Below the pieces are notes generated by a model, which did not search any database, was not told the DNA's origin, and was given only the letters and a program-made list of their open reading frames with translations. Of a stretch of DNA of 17,127 nt, positions 1 to 7,546 are shown piece by piece (the stretch's first letter is position 1; each line of letters opens with the position of its first letter). Source of the DNA: Thermoleophilaceae bacterium (GTDB lineage Bacteria > Actinomycetota > Thermoleophilia > Solirubrobacterales > Thermoleophilaceae). The stretch is from the NCBI GenBank assembly GCA_013813135.1, contig JACCSF010000268.1:1-17127 (forward strand), in the 5' to 3' direction. A program made the translations under genes and the position numbers.

Positions 1-742
1 TGGAGGTGAAGCGCTTGTGCTTGTACGGGCAATTTCCGCCCTTGCAGCGCACGCCTACGTGCGCTCCCTCCGGCGCGCTCACGGTGAGCAGCTCGAGTCG
101 CGCGCCGGTTGGGGTCGCCTGCCCGACGAAGCGGACCAGTGGCGCCGGGGTGAGAACGCCGGGGGGACGCTTCGCGACCACCACCGACGCCTTGGCCTCT
201 GTGGCGGCCCCGTCGCGGTCGGTCACGCGCAGAGCGACCGGATAGGTGCCGGCCCGGCGCCAGAAGTAGAGAGCGGTCTCGCCGGTGGCGTCATCGAAGA
301 AGCCGTCCCCGTCGAGGTCCCACTCCTGGGCGACGATCGGGCCGTCGGGATCGACGGCCGTCGAGCTGAGCGTGACGGCCTCCCGGGCAACCGGCTCGGC
401 CGGGACGAGGGTGAAGGAGGCGAGGGGCGGGCGGTTGCGGACGGTGATCGTCTGCGTCTGGGTGGCGGCGGTGCCGTTCACGCAGATCCTGATGTCGTAG
501 TTCCCTGCAGCGGGGAAAGAGCGGGTGACCACCGGCACGACCGCGTCGTCGCACAGCCCGCCAGCGTCCAGATCCCAAGCGATGCTGGTCACGTCGGTCG
601 ACGTAGACGTAAACGTAACCGTCTCGCCAGTCAAGGGCGCGCTGGGCGAGTAGATAAACGAGGCGACCGGCGCTGCGGACGCCGGCGCAGCTAGCGCAAG
701 CCACCCAGCAAGAACAACGACAAGCAACGCTGAAGCTGTCAC
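1..742 (-). CDS. Secreted PKD-domain protein, C-terminus cut off by the window edge
   Basis: A partial reading frame of 247 codons starts at GTG 742 and runs off the left edge without a stop. Residues 1-23 form a clear signal peptide: a hydrophobic run (LLVVVLAGWLALAAP) ending in the cleavage motif ASA. Two immunoglobulin-like PKD domains follow. The first is at about 26-102 (core WDLDAGG, then AGNYDIRICV). The second is at about 107-191 (core DPDGPIVAQEWDLDGDG, then AGTYPVALRVTDRDG). Near the truncated end, residues 231-243 carry VRCKGGNCPYK, a two-Cys motif I associate with surface proteins of Thermoleophilia-type actinobacteria. PKD domains usually mediate adhesion or carbohydrate/protein contacts outside the cell, and no catalytic domain is visible. 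The GTG start is chosen because the signal peptide begins there and no in-frame ATG lies close upstream; no strong Shine-Dalgarno is seen. It looks unrelated to the catabolic cluster to its right. Confidence 0.85.
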   Translation of the reverse strand, partial: MTASALLVVVLAGWLALAAPASAAPVASFIYSPSAPLTGETVTFTSTSTDVTSIAWDLDAGGLCDDAVVPVVTRSFPAAGNYDIRICVNGTAATQTQTITVRNRPPLASFTLVPAEPVAREAVTLSSTAVDPDGPIVAQEWDLDGDGFFDDATGETALYFWRRAGTYPVALRVTDRDGAATEAKASVVVAKRPPGVLTPAPLVRFVGQATPTGARLELLTVSAPEGAHVGVRCKGGNCPYKHKRFTS

Positions 743-928
743 GGTACAAATTGTGCCATTCCCAGCTCAGCTCGGCCGCCTTGGCGGCGTCCTGCTGTGG
801 CAACGCCGTTGCCCCGGGGGCGCACCGCCGAGCACGACGGCGAGGAGGCACGCTCAGATCAGCTCGTCCGACGCCATAACGAGGGACGTGACCGAGGCCG
901 GGCGGTCCTCAAGCGTTGGGGCGGTCCC

Positions 929-1234
929 CTACCCGGGAGGAGCCGGTCGTGCGGAAGTGCGCGCTTCGACCCAAATCCGGTGGACGCCGTTGTTCGGGTA
1001 GCCGTCCTGGTTCGGCGTGGGATCCAGCGGTTGGGCGTCTCCGGCGGCGTCGCGGGCGCGTAGCGCGAGCGTGTGTCGCCCCCCGCCGAGGCTTAGCCCG
1101 AGGGTCCAGAGGCGGCGCGCGAAGCGGCCGCGGTCGGGGCCGAGGCGCTCCGGCAGCCGGGGGCCGTCGTCGACCTTCCACCGGCTCGAGCGCGTGCACG
1201 GGCGTGGCATGAGCGAGCGGCCCGAGGTCGGCAC
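929..1234 (-). pseudogene. Orphan C-terminal remnant of a sulfite-oxidase-family molybdoenzyme (Mo-co dimerisation domain)
   Basis: The minus-strand frame ending at TAG 929 reads like the end of a Mo-co oxidoreductase dimerisation domain. It has VDDGP, RRLWTLGLSLGGGRHTLALR, then ARDAAGDAQPL and NQDGYPNNGVHRIWVEA. In sulfite oxidase and nitrate reductase relatives, this fold ends with the same pattern (W..L.L..G.H.L..RA.D..G..QP....N..G..NN.V.R). Only about 85 residues fit. The first 15-20 residues after the nominal ATG at 1234 look random, and the catalytic molybdopterin domain is absent: betA ends only 33 bases upstream. I read this as a decayed gene end left by a deletion or rearrangement. 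A short functional protein is unlikely because this domain normally works only attached to its catalytic part. Recognition is from the motif pattern alone. Confidence 0.6.
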
Positions 1235-1266
1235 CGGCGGGCGTCGTGCTCAGCTTGTCGGTCAAC

Positions 1267-2943
1267 TCAGGACGGAGCGACCCGTTCCTGACCGTGCCGG
1301 TAGTACTCCACCGGCTCCGCCGGCAGGGGCGTGTTGCCGAGGATCAGGTCGGCCGACTTCTCCGCGGTCATCATCACCGGCGCGTAGATGTTGCCGTTGG
1401 TCACGTAGGGGAACACCGAGGCGTCCACCACCCGTAGCCCGTCGACGCCGTGCACGCGCATCGTGAGCGGGTCGACCACGGACCTCTCGTCGGGGCCCAT
1501 TCGGCAGGTGCAGGAGGGGTGCAGCGCGGTCTCGGCGTCCCTGGCGACCCAGTCGACGATCTGCTCGTCCGTCTCCACCTCCGCGCCGGGCGAGAGCTCG
1601 CCTCCGTCCAGCTGGGCCCAGGCCGGCTGGGACAGGATCTTGCGCGTCACGCGCACCGCCTCGATCCACTCGCGCCGGTCGTTGTCGGTCGAGAGGTAGT
1701 TGAAGCGCAGCGCCGGCTTAGCGCGTGGGTCGGCGGAAACGGCCTTGACGCTCCCCCGCACGTCTGAGTACATCGGGCCCACGTGCACCTGGTAGCCGTG
1801 GCCGCCTCCGCCAGGCGGCAGCGTGCCGTCGTAGCGCACCGCGATCGGGAGGAAGTGGTACATCAGGTTCGGGTACCGCACCTCGTCGTTGCTGCGCACG
1901 AAGCCGCCCGCCTCGAAGTGGTTCGTGGCTCCCGGACCGGTCTTGCGCAGCAGCCACTGCAGGCCGACCTTCGGGCGGTTGCGCATGGCGAAGTAGGGCG
2001 CCATCGACACCGGCTGCGTGGCCGAGTGCTGCACGTACACCTCGAGGTGGTCCTGCAGGTTCTCGCCTACGCCGGGCAGGTCGTGCACGACGTCGACTCC
2101 CAGCGCGCGCAGCTCGTCCGCGGCGCCGACGCCCGAGATCTGGAGCAGCTGCGGCGAGTTGATCGCTCCGCCGCAGAGCAGCACCTCGCCCGCCCGCACG
2201 GTGCGCCCGCGGCGCCCCGGCCGGGCGTACTCCACGCCTACCGCCCGCCCGCCCTCGAACAGGATCCGCGTGGTCAGGGCGAACGTCTCGACCTTCAGGT
2301 TGGGGCGCTTCATGACGGGGTGCAGGTAGGCCCGCGCGGCCGAGAGCCGCCGCCCGTTATGCACGTTGCGGTCGAACGCCGCGAAGCCCTCCTGGCGGTA
2401 CCCGTTGACGTCCTCGGTGAGCGGGTAGCCCGCCTCCTGGACGGCCGCGAAGAAGGCGTCGAAGAGCGGCCCCCTGGCCGGCCCGCGCTCGAGCACGAGC
2501 GGACCGTCGTGCCCGCGGAAGGGATCGTCCGGCTCCGCCGCCAGGCAGTTCTCCATGCGCTTGAAGTACGGCAGGCAGTGGGCGTAGTCCCAGGTCTCCA
2601 TGCCGTCGCCCGAGGCCCAGCGCTCGTAGTCCAGCGGGTTGCCGCGCTGGAAGATCATCCCGTTCACGCTGCTCGACCCGCCTAGTACCTTGCCGCGCGC
2701 GTGGTAGACGCGCCGGCCGCCCATGTGCGGCTCAGGCTCGGACTCGTAGCGCCAGTCGTAGAAGCGGCTGCCGATCGGGAACGCCAGCGCGGCAGGCATG
2801 TGGATGAAGACGTCCCACCACCAGTCCGGCCGCCCCGCTTCGAGCACCAGCACGCTGTTGCTCGGATCCGCCGACAGCCGGTTGGCTACGGCGCTGCCCG
2901 CCGAACCGCCGCCGACGATCACGAAGTCCACGTGTGCGGTCAC
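1267..2943 (-). CDS. betA: BetA-like choline dehydrogenase (GMC flavoprotein oxidoreductase)
   Basis: The predicted 558-residue protein, close to the usual length of BetA, probably oxidises choline to betaine aldehyde and on towards glycine betaine, passing electrons to the respiratory chain. The FAD-binding Rossmann motif VDFVIVGGGSAGSAVANRLS lies at the extreme N-terminus (residues 5-24), followed by VLVLEAG. The GMC signature GKVLGGSSSVNGMIFQRG is present, as is the second signature GGAINSPQLLQISGVG. The C-terminal active-site region has HPSCTCRMGP followed by TNGNIYAPVMMTAEKSADLI, as in choline dehydrogenases. The frame is open to 3168, but those extra codons are not protein-like. GTG 2943 sets the normal N-terminus directly before the Rossmann strand. 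A TGATATATCA operator sits 8-9 bases upstream of the start, so the transcript should have a very short leader. GMC enzymes with other alcohol substrates look similar. The demethylation genes next door favour choline. Confidence 0.85.
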   Translation of the reverse strand: MTAHVDFVIVGGGSAGSAVANRLSADPSNSVLVLEAGRPDWWWDVFIHMPAALAFPIGSRFYDWRYESEPEPHMGGRRVYHARGKVLGGSSSVNGMIFQRGNPLDYERWASGDGMETWDYAHCLPYFKRMENCLAAEPDDPFRGHDGPLVLERGPARGPLFDAFFAAVQEAGYPLTEDVNGYRQEGFAAFDRNVHNGRRLSAARAYLHPVMKRPNLKVETFALTTRILFEGGRAVGVEYARPGRRGRTVRAGEVLLCGGAINSPQLLQISGVGAADELRALGVDVVHDLPGVGENLQDHLEVYVQHSATQPVSMAPYFAMRNRPKVGLQWLLRKTGPGATNHFEAGGFVRSNDEVRYPNLMYHFLPIAVRYDGTLPPGGGGHGYQVHVGPMYSDVRGSVKAVSADPRAKPALRFNYLSTDNDRREWIEAVRVTRKILSQPAWAQLDGGELSPGAEVETDEQIVDWVARDAETALHPSCTCRMGPDERSVVDPLTMRVHGVDGLRVVDASVFPYVTNGNIYAPVMMTAEKSADLILGNTPLPAEPVEYYRHGQERVAPS

Positions 2944-2951
2944 TGCCCGCC

Positions 2952-2963
2952 GTGATATATCAC
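2952..2963. promoter_or_regulatory. Palindromic operator between betA and the divergent unknown gene
   Basis: GTGATATATCAC is a perfect 12-base palindrome in the short gap between GTG 2943 (betA, minus) and GTG 2996 (unknown gene, plus). The same TGATATATCA core recurs in the other promoters of the cluster. Its size and symmetry fit a GntR-type operator. It also contains TATATC, usable as a -10 box towards betA, so bound protein could block transcription directly. Confidence 0.7.
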
Positions 2964-2982
2964 TCTTGACCAAGCGTGTCGA
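2954..2982 (-). promoter_or_regulatory. Predicted betA promoter overlapping the operator
   Basis: Reading the minus strand, TCGACA (2982-2977) is one mismatch from the -35 consensus. It is separated by 17 bases from TATATC (2959-2954), a fair -10 box that forms the centre of the palindrome. Transcription would start at about 2947-2948, only 4-5 bases before the GTG at 2943, giving a nearly leaderless mRNA. This is predicted from spacing only. Confidence 0.45.
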
Positions 2983-2995
2983 GGGGGCCCAACGC

Positions 2996-3734
2996 GTGCA
3001 TTCGGCGCGAGAGCTGCGCAGTTCGGCGTTCGAGATCAGGGTGGCCGGCCGGGTGGCGCGGCTAACCGACCTGTTCGAGGACTTCGGTGACCACGATCGC
3101 CTCGGGGTGATCATCGTGCGGCCGGGCGGCGGCCTGGGAGCGAGCGGGCTCATCACCGCGGCGATCACGGCCTTCTACGACCTCCAGCGCGCCCGCGGTC
3201 CGGACTTCTTCATCTATCCCGACTACTACCTCTTCCACGTCGGGAAGCCGTTTGGCGATCACTCGCGCCTGGACATCTGGCCCGCGCACAAGGAGGTGGT
3301 CGTAGCCGCGGAGCGGCCGGAGGTGCTGCGCGCCGTCAACGACCGCGGCATCACGCGGCTGGTGGTAGAAGAGGGCGAGCCGCGTGAGGGGGAGCTCGAG
3401 GCCGAAGAGCTGGCCAGCGCCCGCGCCCGCATCAGGACCTGCCTGGCCTACTCGCCGTCGGGGCGCGTGACGGATGCCGACGTGCGTGTGGCCGCCAACA
3501 CCGTGGTCCGAGGGCTACGTCAACATCACGCTGGACCCGGAGCAGCGCGCGGCGGATCTGCGCGCGCGGGACGCCGACGCCCGCGCCGACGAGATCGCGG
3601 CGCGCGGGGACGAGATTTCGCCCGCGCAGCGCAGCCGCATCAAGCGCGCACGGGAGGCGCTCGTCGAGGACGGCGTGTCGGTCGAGACCTACCGGCGCAT
3701 CGAGTTGGACGAAGCGCTCGCGCGGCTGGTTTGA
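2996..3734 (+). pseudogene. Unrecognised protein, divergent from betA, interrupted by a one-base frameshift
   Basis: I do not recognise this family. Translation starts plausibly at GTG 2996, preceded by GAGGGGG (2981-2987) eight bases upstream. The first frame gives a well-behaved globular protein (FEDFGDHDRLGVIIVRPGG, then FFIYPDYYLFHVGKPFGDH and the motif LDIWPAHKEVVV) up to about 3507. The coding character then jumps to the next frame (EGYVNITLDPEQRAADLRAR) and runs as a charged, helical, possibly coiled-coil tail to TGA 3734. Removing one C of the CC at 3508-3509 restores a continuous protein of about 245 residues (VVEGYVNI across the junction). Either the gene is recently broken or the sequence carries an insertion error. 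Its position, divergent from betA with a shared operator and just upstream of the demethylation operon, suggests a role in choline or betaine use. No catalytic motif, signal peptide or membrane segment is visible. Confidence 0.65.
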
Positions 3735-3760
3735 CCACCCACCGCAAGACCTGATATATC
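3731..3760 (+). promoter_or_regulatory. Predicted promoter of the five-gene demethylation operon
   Basis: TTGACC (3731-3736), overlapping the stop codon of the preceding gene, lies 18 bases before TATATC (3755-3760). This is the best -35/-10 pair seen at any of these operators. The -10 box lies inside the TGATATATCA palindrome. Transcription would begin near 3767, leaving a leader of about 30 bases with an AGGAAGG ribosome site (3783-3789) seven bases before GTG 3797. Confidence 0.5.
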
Positions 3761-3763
3761 AGG
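3750..3763. promoter_or_regulatory. Palindromic operator of the demethylation operon
   Basis: CCTGATATATCAGG is a perfect 14-base palindrome and the longest of the five copies. It sits between the unknown gene (stop 3734) and the DmdA-like gene (start 3797), overlapping the predicted -10 box. Binding of the cluster's GntR protein here would control the whole 3797-11277 operon. Confidence 0.7.
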
Positions 3764-3796
3764 GACCCTCCCGCCGCCAGACAGGAAGGTTGACCA

Positions 3797-5005
3797 GTGC
3801 CAGACGTAAACGAGCACCCCGAGATCCTGCTCTACAGCCGCATCCGCAAGTCGCCGTACTTCTACGCGTCGCGACGCCACGGCGTCGAGATGTACAGCGT
3901 CTACAACCACACTTTTCACCCCCGGCACTACGGCGATCCGGTCGAGGAGTACTGGCACCTGCTGAACGGCGTGACCCTCTGGGACGTCGGGGTCGAGCGG
4001 CAGATCGAGATCAGCGGGCCGGACGCCTTCGACTTCACCCAGCTGCTCGTAGCCCGCGACCTCAACAAGTGCGCGGTCGAGCAGTGCAAGTACGTCTTCC
4101 TCTGCCTGCCCGACGGGGGCATCATCAACGACCCCGTGCTGCTCCGGGTGGAGGAGAACCGCTTCTGGCTCTCGCTCGCCGACAGCGACGTCGAGCTGTG
4201 GGCACGAGGAGTCGCCTACAACGGCGGCTACGACGTGACCATCAAGGAGCTCGACGTCGGGCCGGTGCAGGTGCAGGGACCCAAGTCGAAGGACGTGATG
4301 GTGGATCTCTTCGGCGACAGCATCCTCGACATCCCCTACTACTACCTGCGCCCCTACGAGCTCAACGGCATGAAGGTGCTCGTCTCGCGCACCGGGTACA
4401 CCTCCGAACTCGGGTTCGAGATCTACCTCTACGACGCCAGCAAGAACGGCGTGAAGCTCTGGGACGCCGTGCTCGAGGCCGGCAAGCCGCATGACCTCGC
4501 GGTGATCGGCCCGTGTCACATCCGCCGCATCGAGGGCGGGATCCTCGCTCTGGGGCCGGGGTGCGACATGTGGTACGACACGAACCCCTACGAGGTCGGC
4601 ATGGGGTACGACTGGATGGTCGACCTCGAGCAGGCCTCCGACTTCATCGGCAAGGAGGCGCTCGCGAAGATCAGGAAAGAGGGGCCGAAGCGCAAGCTCG
4701 TGGGAGTGGAGATCGGAGGGAGCGGGCTGGGCTCGTACAACGACGGCTCGATGATCGACGTGTTCCCGGTGCACCTGGGCGGGAGCCGCATCGGACAGGT
4801 CACCTCGGCCTGCTACTCGCCCCGGCTCGAGAAGAACATCGGCTACGCCATGGTGCCCACCGAGCACTCGGAGCTCGGCACCGAGCTCGAGGTCGAGCGG
4901 CCAGACGAGACGGTCGGTGCGGTGGTCGTCGAGATGCCGTTCGTGGATCCCAAGAAGGAGACCCCGAAGCAGGAGCTGAGCGCTAGCGCCGGCGGGCAGG
5001 ACTGA
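3797..5005 (+). CDS. DmdA-like tetrahydrofolate-dependent methyltransferase (GcvT family), candidate betaine demethylase
   Basis: A 402-residue protein of the aminomethyltransferase (GcvT) fold, which binds tetrahydrofolate. The layout resembles DMSP demethylase DmdA more than glycine-cleavage T protein. An N-terminal SRIRKSPYF leads to YNHTFHP (36-42) and EYWHL (51-55), then LWDVGVERQIEISGPDA (61-77). Residues 111-115 are NDPVL where GcvT usually has DD. Next come VQGPK (159-163), RTGYTSELGFEIY (198-210), RIEGGILALG (244-253), NPYEVGMG (263-270) and FIGKEAL (283-289). DmdA moves a methyl from DMSP to THF, giving 5-methyl-THF. Here the neighbours are choline, dimethylglycine and ETF genes plus MetF, so I infer that glycine betaine may be the methyl donor. 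DMSP or another methylated compound remains possible. GTG 3797 follows AGGAAGG at a spacing of seven. It is first in the operon, three bases before the next gene. Confidence 0.7.
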   Translation: MPDVNEHPEILLYSRIRKSPYFYASRRHGVEMYSVYNHTFHPRHYGDPVEEYWHLLNGVTLWDVGVERQIEISGPDAFDFTQLLVARDLNKCAVEQCKYVFLCLPDGGIINDPVLLRVEENRFWLSLADSDVELWARGVAYNGGYDVTIKELDVGPVQVQGPKSKDVMVDLFGDSILDIPYYYLRPYELNGMKVLVSRTGYTSELGFEIYLYDASKNGVKLWDAVLEAGKPHDLAVIGPCHIRRIEGGILALGPGCDMWYDTNPYEVGMGYDWMVDLEQASDFIGKEALAKIRKEGPKRKLVGVEIGGSGLGSYNDGSMIDVFPVHLGGSRIGQVTSACYSPRLEKNIGYAMVPTEHSELGTELEVERPDETVGAVVVEMPFVDPKKETPKQELSASAGGQD

Positions 5006-5008
5006 GCG

Positions 5009-7546
5009 GTGGGCGATAGCGGCCTGCCGGCGACCGCCCGCGCGGTCCTGATCGGCGCGGGCATCGTCGGCAACAGCCTTGTGCAACCACTGGCCCGGCT
5101 CGGCTGGAGCGACCTGGTGCTGATCGACAAGGGCCCCCTGCCCAACCCGGGTGGCTCGACCGGCCACGCGTCGAACTTCATCTACCCGGTCGACCACTCG
5201 CGCGAGATGACCGAGCTGACGCTCGACAGCATGGCCCAGTACGAGCAGCTGGGCGTGCGCACCGAGTGCGGCGGGCTCGAGGTGGCGCGGACCGAGGAGC
5301 GCATGGAGGAGCTGCGCCGGCGCATGTCGTCCGCGGCGTCGTGGGGCGTGGAGCCGGTCTCGCTCGTGACGCCGGCGGAGGTCAAGGAGCTCGTCCCGTA
5401 CATCGACGAGAGCGTGATCGTCGGCGGCTTCTACTGCCCCACGGTGAGCGTGGTGGACTCGCTACGCGCCGGCACGCTGATGCGCGAGGCCGCCCAGGAG
5501 TCGGGCGCGCTGACCGTGTCCGCGAACACCGAGGTGCTCGGCATCGACGTCGAGCACGGGCGCGTGACGCGCGTGCGCACAACGCGCGGGGACATCGAGG
5601 CGGAGGTGGTGGTGATCTGCTGCGGCGTCTGGAGCCCGCGCCTGGCGCGTATGGCCGGCGCCTCGATCCCGCTCACGCCTGCCGTCCATCAGATGATCGA
5701 CATCGGCCCGGTGCCGCGCTTCGCCGGCGCCAAGAGCGCCATCGAGCATCCGATCGTCCGCGACATGGACACGAACATGTACGAGCGCCAGGACGGCAGC
5801 GGCCTCGAGGTCGGGTCCTACGCCCACCGGCCGATCCTGCACGACCCCGAGGACATCCCGTCGATCGAGGAGTCGGCGCTGTCGCCGACGGAGCTGCCCT
5901 TCACCGAGGACGACTTCGTGCAGCAGATGGAGCACGCGCTGGAGCTGATGCCGGAGATCGTGGGCGACGAGTCGGTGGGCATCAAGTACGCCATCAACGG
6001 CCTGCTCTCGCTCACTCCCGACGGCCTGCCGGTGCTCGGCGAGACACCGGAGGTGAAGGGGCTCTGGTCGGCAGCCGCGGTGTGGGTCAAGGAGGGCCCG
6101 GGAGTGGGTCGCGCGCTGGCCGAGTGGATGGTCGAGGGCGAGCCCGAGATCGATCTGCAGGCATCCGACGTGGCGCGCTTCCACGAGCACCAGAAGAGCG
6201 TGGCGCACGTGCGGGCACGCGCCTCGGAGATGTTCAACAAGACCTACGGGATCGTCCACCCCGGCGAGCAGTGGGCGTCGAGTCGCGACGTGCGGCTGTC
6301 CCCCTTCAACGAGCGCGAGCGCGAGCTGGGAGCGGTCTTCTACGAGGCCGCCGGCTGGGAGCGCCCGCACTGGTACGAGTCGAACCGGCCGCTGCTCGAG
6401 GAGTTCGAGGTCACCGAGCGCGAGACCGAGTGGGACTCGCGCTGGTGGTCGCCGATCATCAACGCCGAGCACCTGGCCATGCGCGACCGGGCGGCGATCT
6501 TCGACCTGACCGCGTTCTGCGTGTTCGACGTGGTCGGCCCGGGGGCGCTCGAGTCCGTGCAGCGCGTGTCGATGCGCCAGATGGACGCGAAGGTCGGGAA
6601 GGTGGTTTACACGCCGGTGCTCACGGCGCGCGGCGGCTTCCGCTCAGACCTCACGATCATGCGGCTCGGCGACGAGCGCTTCCGGGTCGTCACCGGCGGC
6701 GCGCATGGCATGGCCGACCTGAAGTGGTTCGCCGATCATCTCGTCGAGGACGGCACGGCGCAGATCTTCGATCTCACCTCGACCTGGTGCACGCTCGGCC
6801 TCTGGGGCCCACGGGCGCGCGACATCCTCGCGAGCACGACGAGCGACGACTTGTCGCACGAGGGCTTCCCGTTCGCGACCTGCCGCACGATCGAGATGGG
6901 GCCGCTGCGCGTGCTGGCCTCGCGCATCTCCTACGTCGGCGACCTCGGCTGGGAGCTGTACGTGCCGATCGAGCAGGGCGCCAGGCTGTGGGACATGGTG
7001 TGGGAGGCGGGCGAGCCGCACGGCATCGTCCCCGCCGGCATCGGGGTGTACGGCACCACCGGCCGACTCGAGAAGTGCTACCGCGCCTTCGGCTTCGAGC
7101 TCGACGGCGAGTACGACGTGGTCGAGGCAGGGATGGCGTGGGGCAAGGTCAAGGACCAGGACTTCGTCGGCAAGGAGGCGCACGTGCGCCACCGCGAGGC
7201 GGACCCGGCGACGGTGATGTGCACGCTCACGGTCGACGACCACGTGTCCAGCAGCGGGCAGCGGCGCTACATGCTCGGCGGCGAGCCGATCCAGACGCGC
7301 GACGGCGCGCCCCTGACCGACGCCAAGGGCCGGCGCTCGTTCGTGACGAGCGCCGGGGCGGGGCCGTCGGTCGGCAAGCACCTCCTGATGTCGTACCTGC
7401 CGCCCGAGTACGCCAACGTCGGCGAGGAGCTGGCCGTCCTCTACATGAACGAGCTCTTCCCCGTAACGGTCGCGGTGGCCGGCTCCACCCCGCTGTTCGA
7501 CCCGGACAACCAGCGCGTCAAGGCCACCGGCGCGGTCGCGGCATGA
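5009..7546 (+). CDS. Dimethylglycine/sarcosine dehydrogenase-type flavoprotein (FAD + folate domains)
   Basis: The 845-residue protein matches the two-part architecture and length of dimethylglycine dehydrogenase, dimethylglycine oxidase and sarcosine dehydrogenase. The N-terminal FAD oxidase domain (about 10-375) has VLIGAGIVGNSLVQPLARLG, then GGSTGHASN. His53 lies where these enzymes attach FAD covalently. An FAO_M-like linker (about 380-435) leads to MFNKTYGIVHPGEQW. The GcvT folate domain (about 440-735) has AIFDLTAF and GGFRSDLT, with Asp547 in the place of the folate-site acidic residue. A GcvT C-terminal domain closes at about 745-840. The expected reaction is oxidative removal of N-methyl groups, with the imine carbon captured by THF as 5,10-methylene-THF. 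The ETF genes directly downstream suggest a dehydrogenase rather than an oxygen-using oxidase. It begins at GTG, three bases after the preceding stop, and its TGA overlaps the next ATG. Whether it acts on dimethylglycine, sarcosine or both cannot be told from the sequence. Confidence 0.85.
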   Translation: MGDSGLPATARAVLIGAGIVGNSLVQPLARLGWSDLVLIDKGPLPNPGGSTGHASNFIYPVDHSREMTELTLDSMAQYEQLGVRTECGGLEVARTEERMEELRRRMSSAASWGVEPVSLVTPAEVKELVPYIDESVIVGGFYCPTVSVVDSLRAGTLMREAAQESGALTVSANTEVLGIDVEHGRVTRVRTTRGDIEAEVVVICCGVWSPRLARMAGASIPLTPAVHQMIDIGPVPRFAGAKSAIEHPIVRDMDTNMYERQDGSGLEVGSYAHRPILHDPEDIPSIEESALSPTELPFTEDDFVQQMEHALELMPEIVGDESVGIKYAINGLLSLTPDGLPVLGETPEVKGLWSAAAVWVKEGPGVGRALAEWMVEGEPEIDLQASDVARFHEHQKSVAHVRARASEMFNKTYGIVHPGEQWASSRDVRLSPFNERERELGAVFYEAAGWERPHWYESNRPLLEEFEVTERETEWDSRWWSPIINAEHLAMRDRAAIFDLTAFCVFDVVGPGALESVQRVSMRQMDAKVGKVVYTPVLTARGGFRSDLTIMRLGDERFRVVTGGAHGMADLKWFADHLVEDGTAQIFDLTSTWCTLGLWGPRARDILASTTSDDLSHEGFPFATCRTIEMGPLRVLASRISYVGDLGWELYVPIEQGARLWDMVWEAGEPHGIVPAGIGVYGTTGRLEKCYRAFGFELDGEYDVVEAGMAWGKVKDQDFVGKEAHVRHREADPATVMCTLTVDDHVSSSGQRRYMLGGEPIQTRDGAPLTDAKGRRSFVTSAGAGPSVGKHLLMSYLPPEYANVGEELAVLYMNELFPVTVAVAGSTPLFDPDNQRVKATGAVAA

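Noticed and set aside
743..928. Small open frames in the gap between the PKD gene and the molybdoenzyme remnant
   Set aside because: No ribosome site, no protein-like composition and no motif in any frame. It is treated as intergenic sequence.
1267..1291. Hairpin TCAGGA-CGG / CCG-T-TCCTGA at the betA stop codon as a terminator
   Set aside because: The stem lies partly inside coding sequence, has a bulge, and no U-tract follows in the betA direction, so it is not convincing.
2944..3168. N-terminal extension of betA by 75 codons from an upstream ATG at 3168
   Set aside because: The extra residues are Arg/Ser/Pro-rich and run through the operator and the divergent gene. GTG 2943 gives the normal family N-terminus.
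3797..5005. Assigning the gene outright as dmdA (DMSP demethylase) in a DMSP pathway
   Set aside because: No DMSP downstream genes (dmdB, dmdC, dmdD or a lyase) are visible. The neighbours are choline dehydrogenase and dimethylglycine-type dehydrogenase. DMSP is kept only as an alternative substrate.
3689..5197. A 502-codon open frame on the minus strand opposite the DmdA-like gene
   Set aside because: Val/Asp/His/Arg-rich translation typical of the reverse strand of a GC-rich gene. The plus strand has the conserved GcvT/DmdA motifs.
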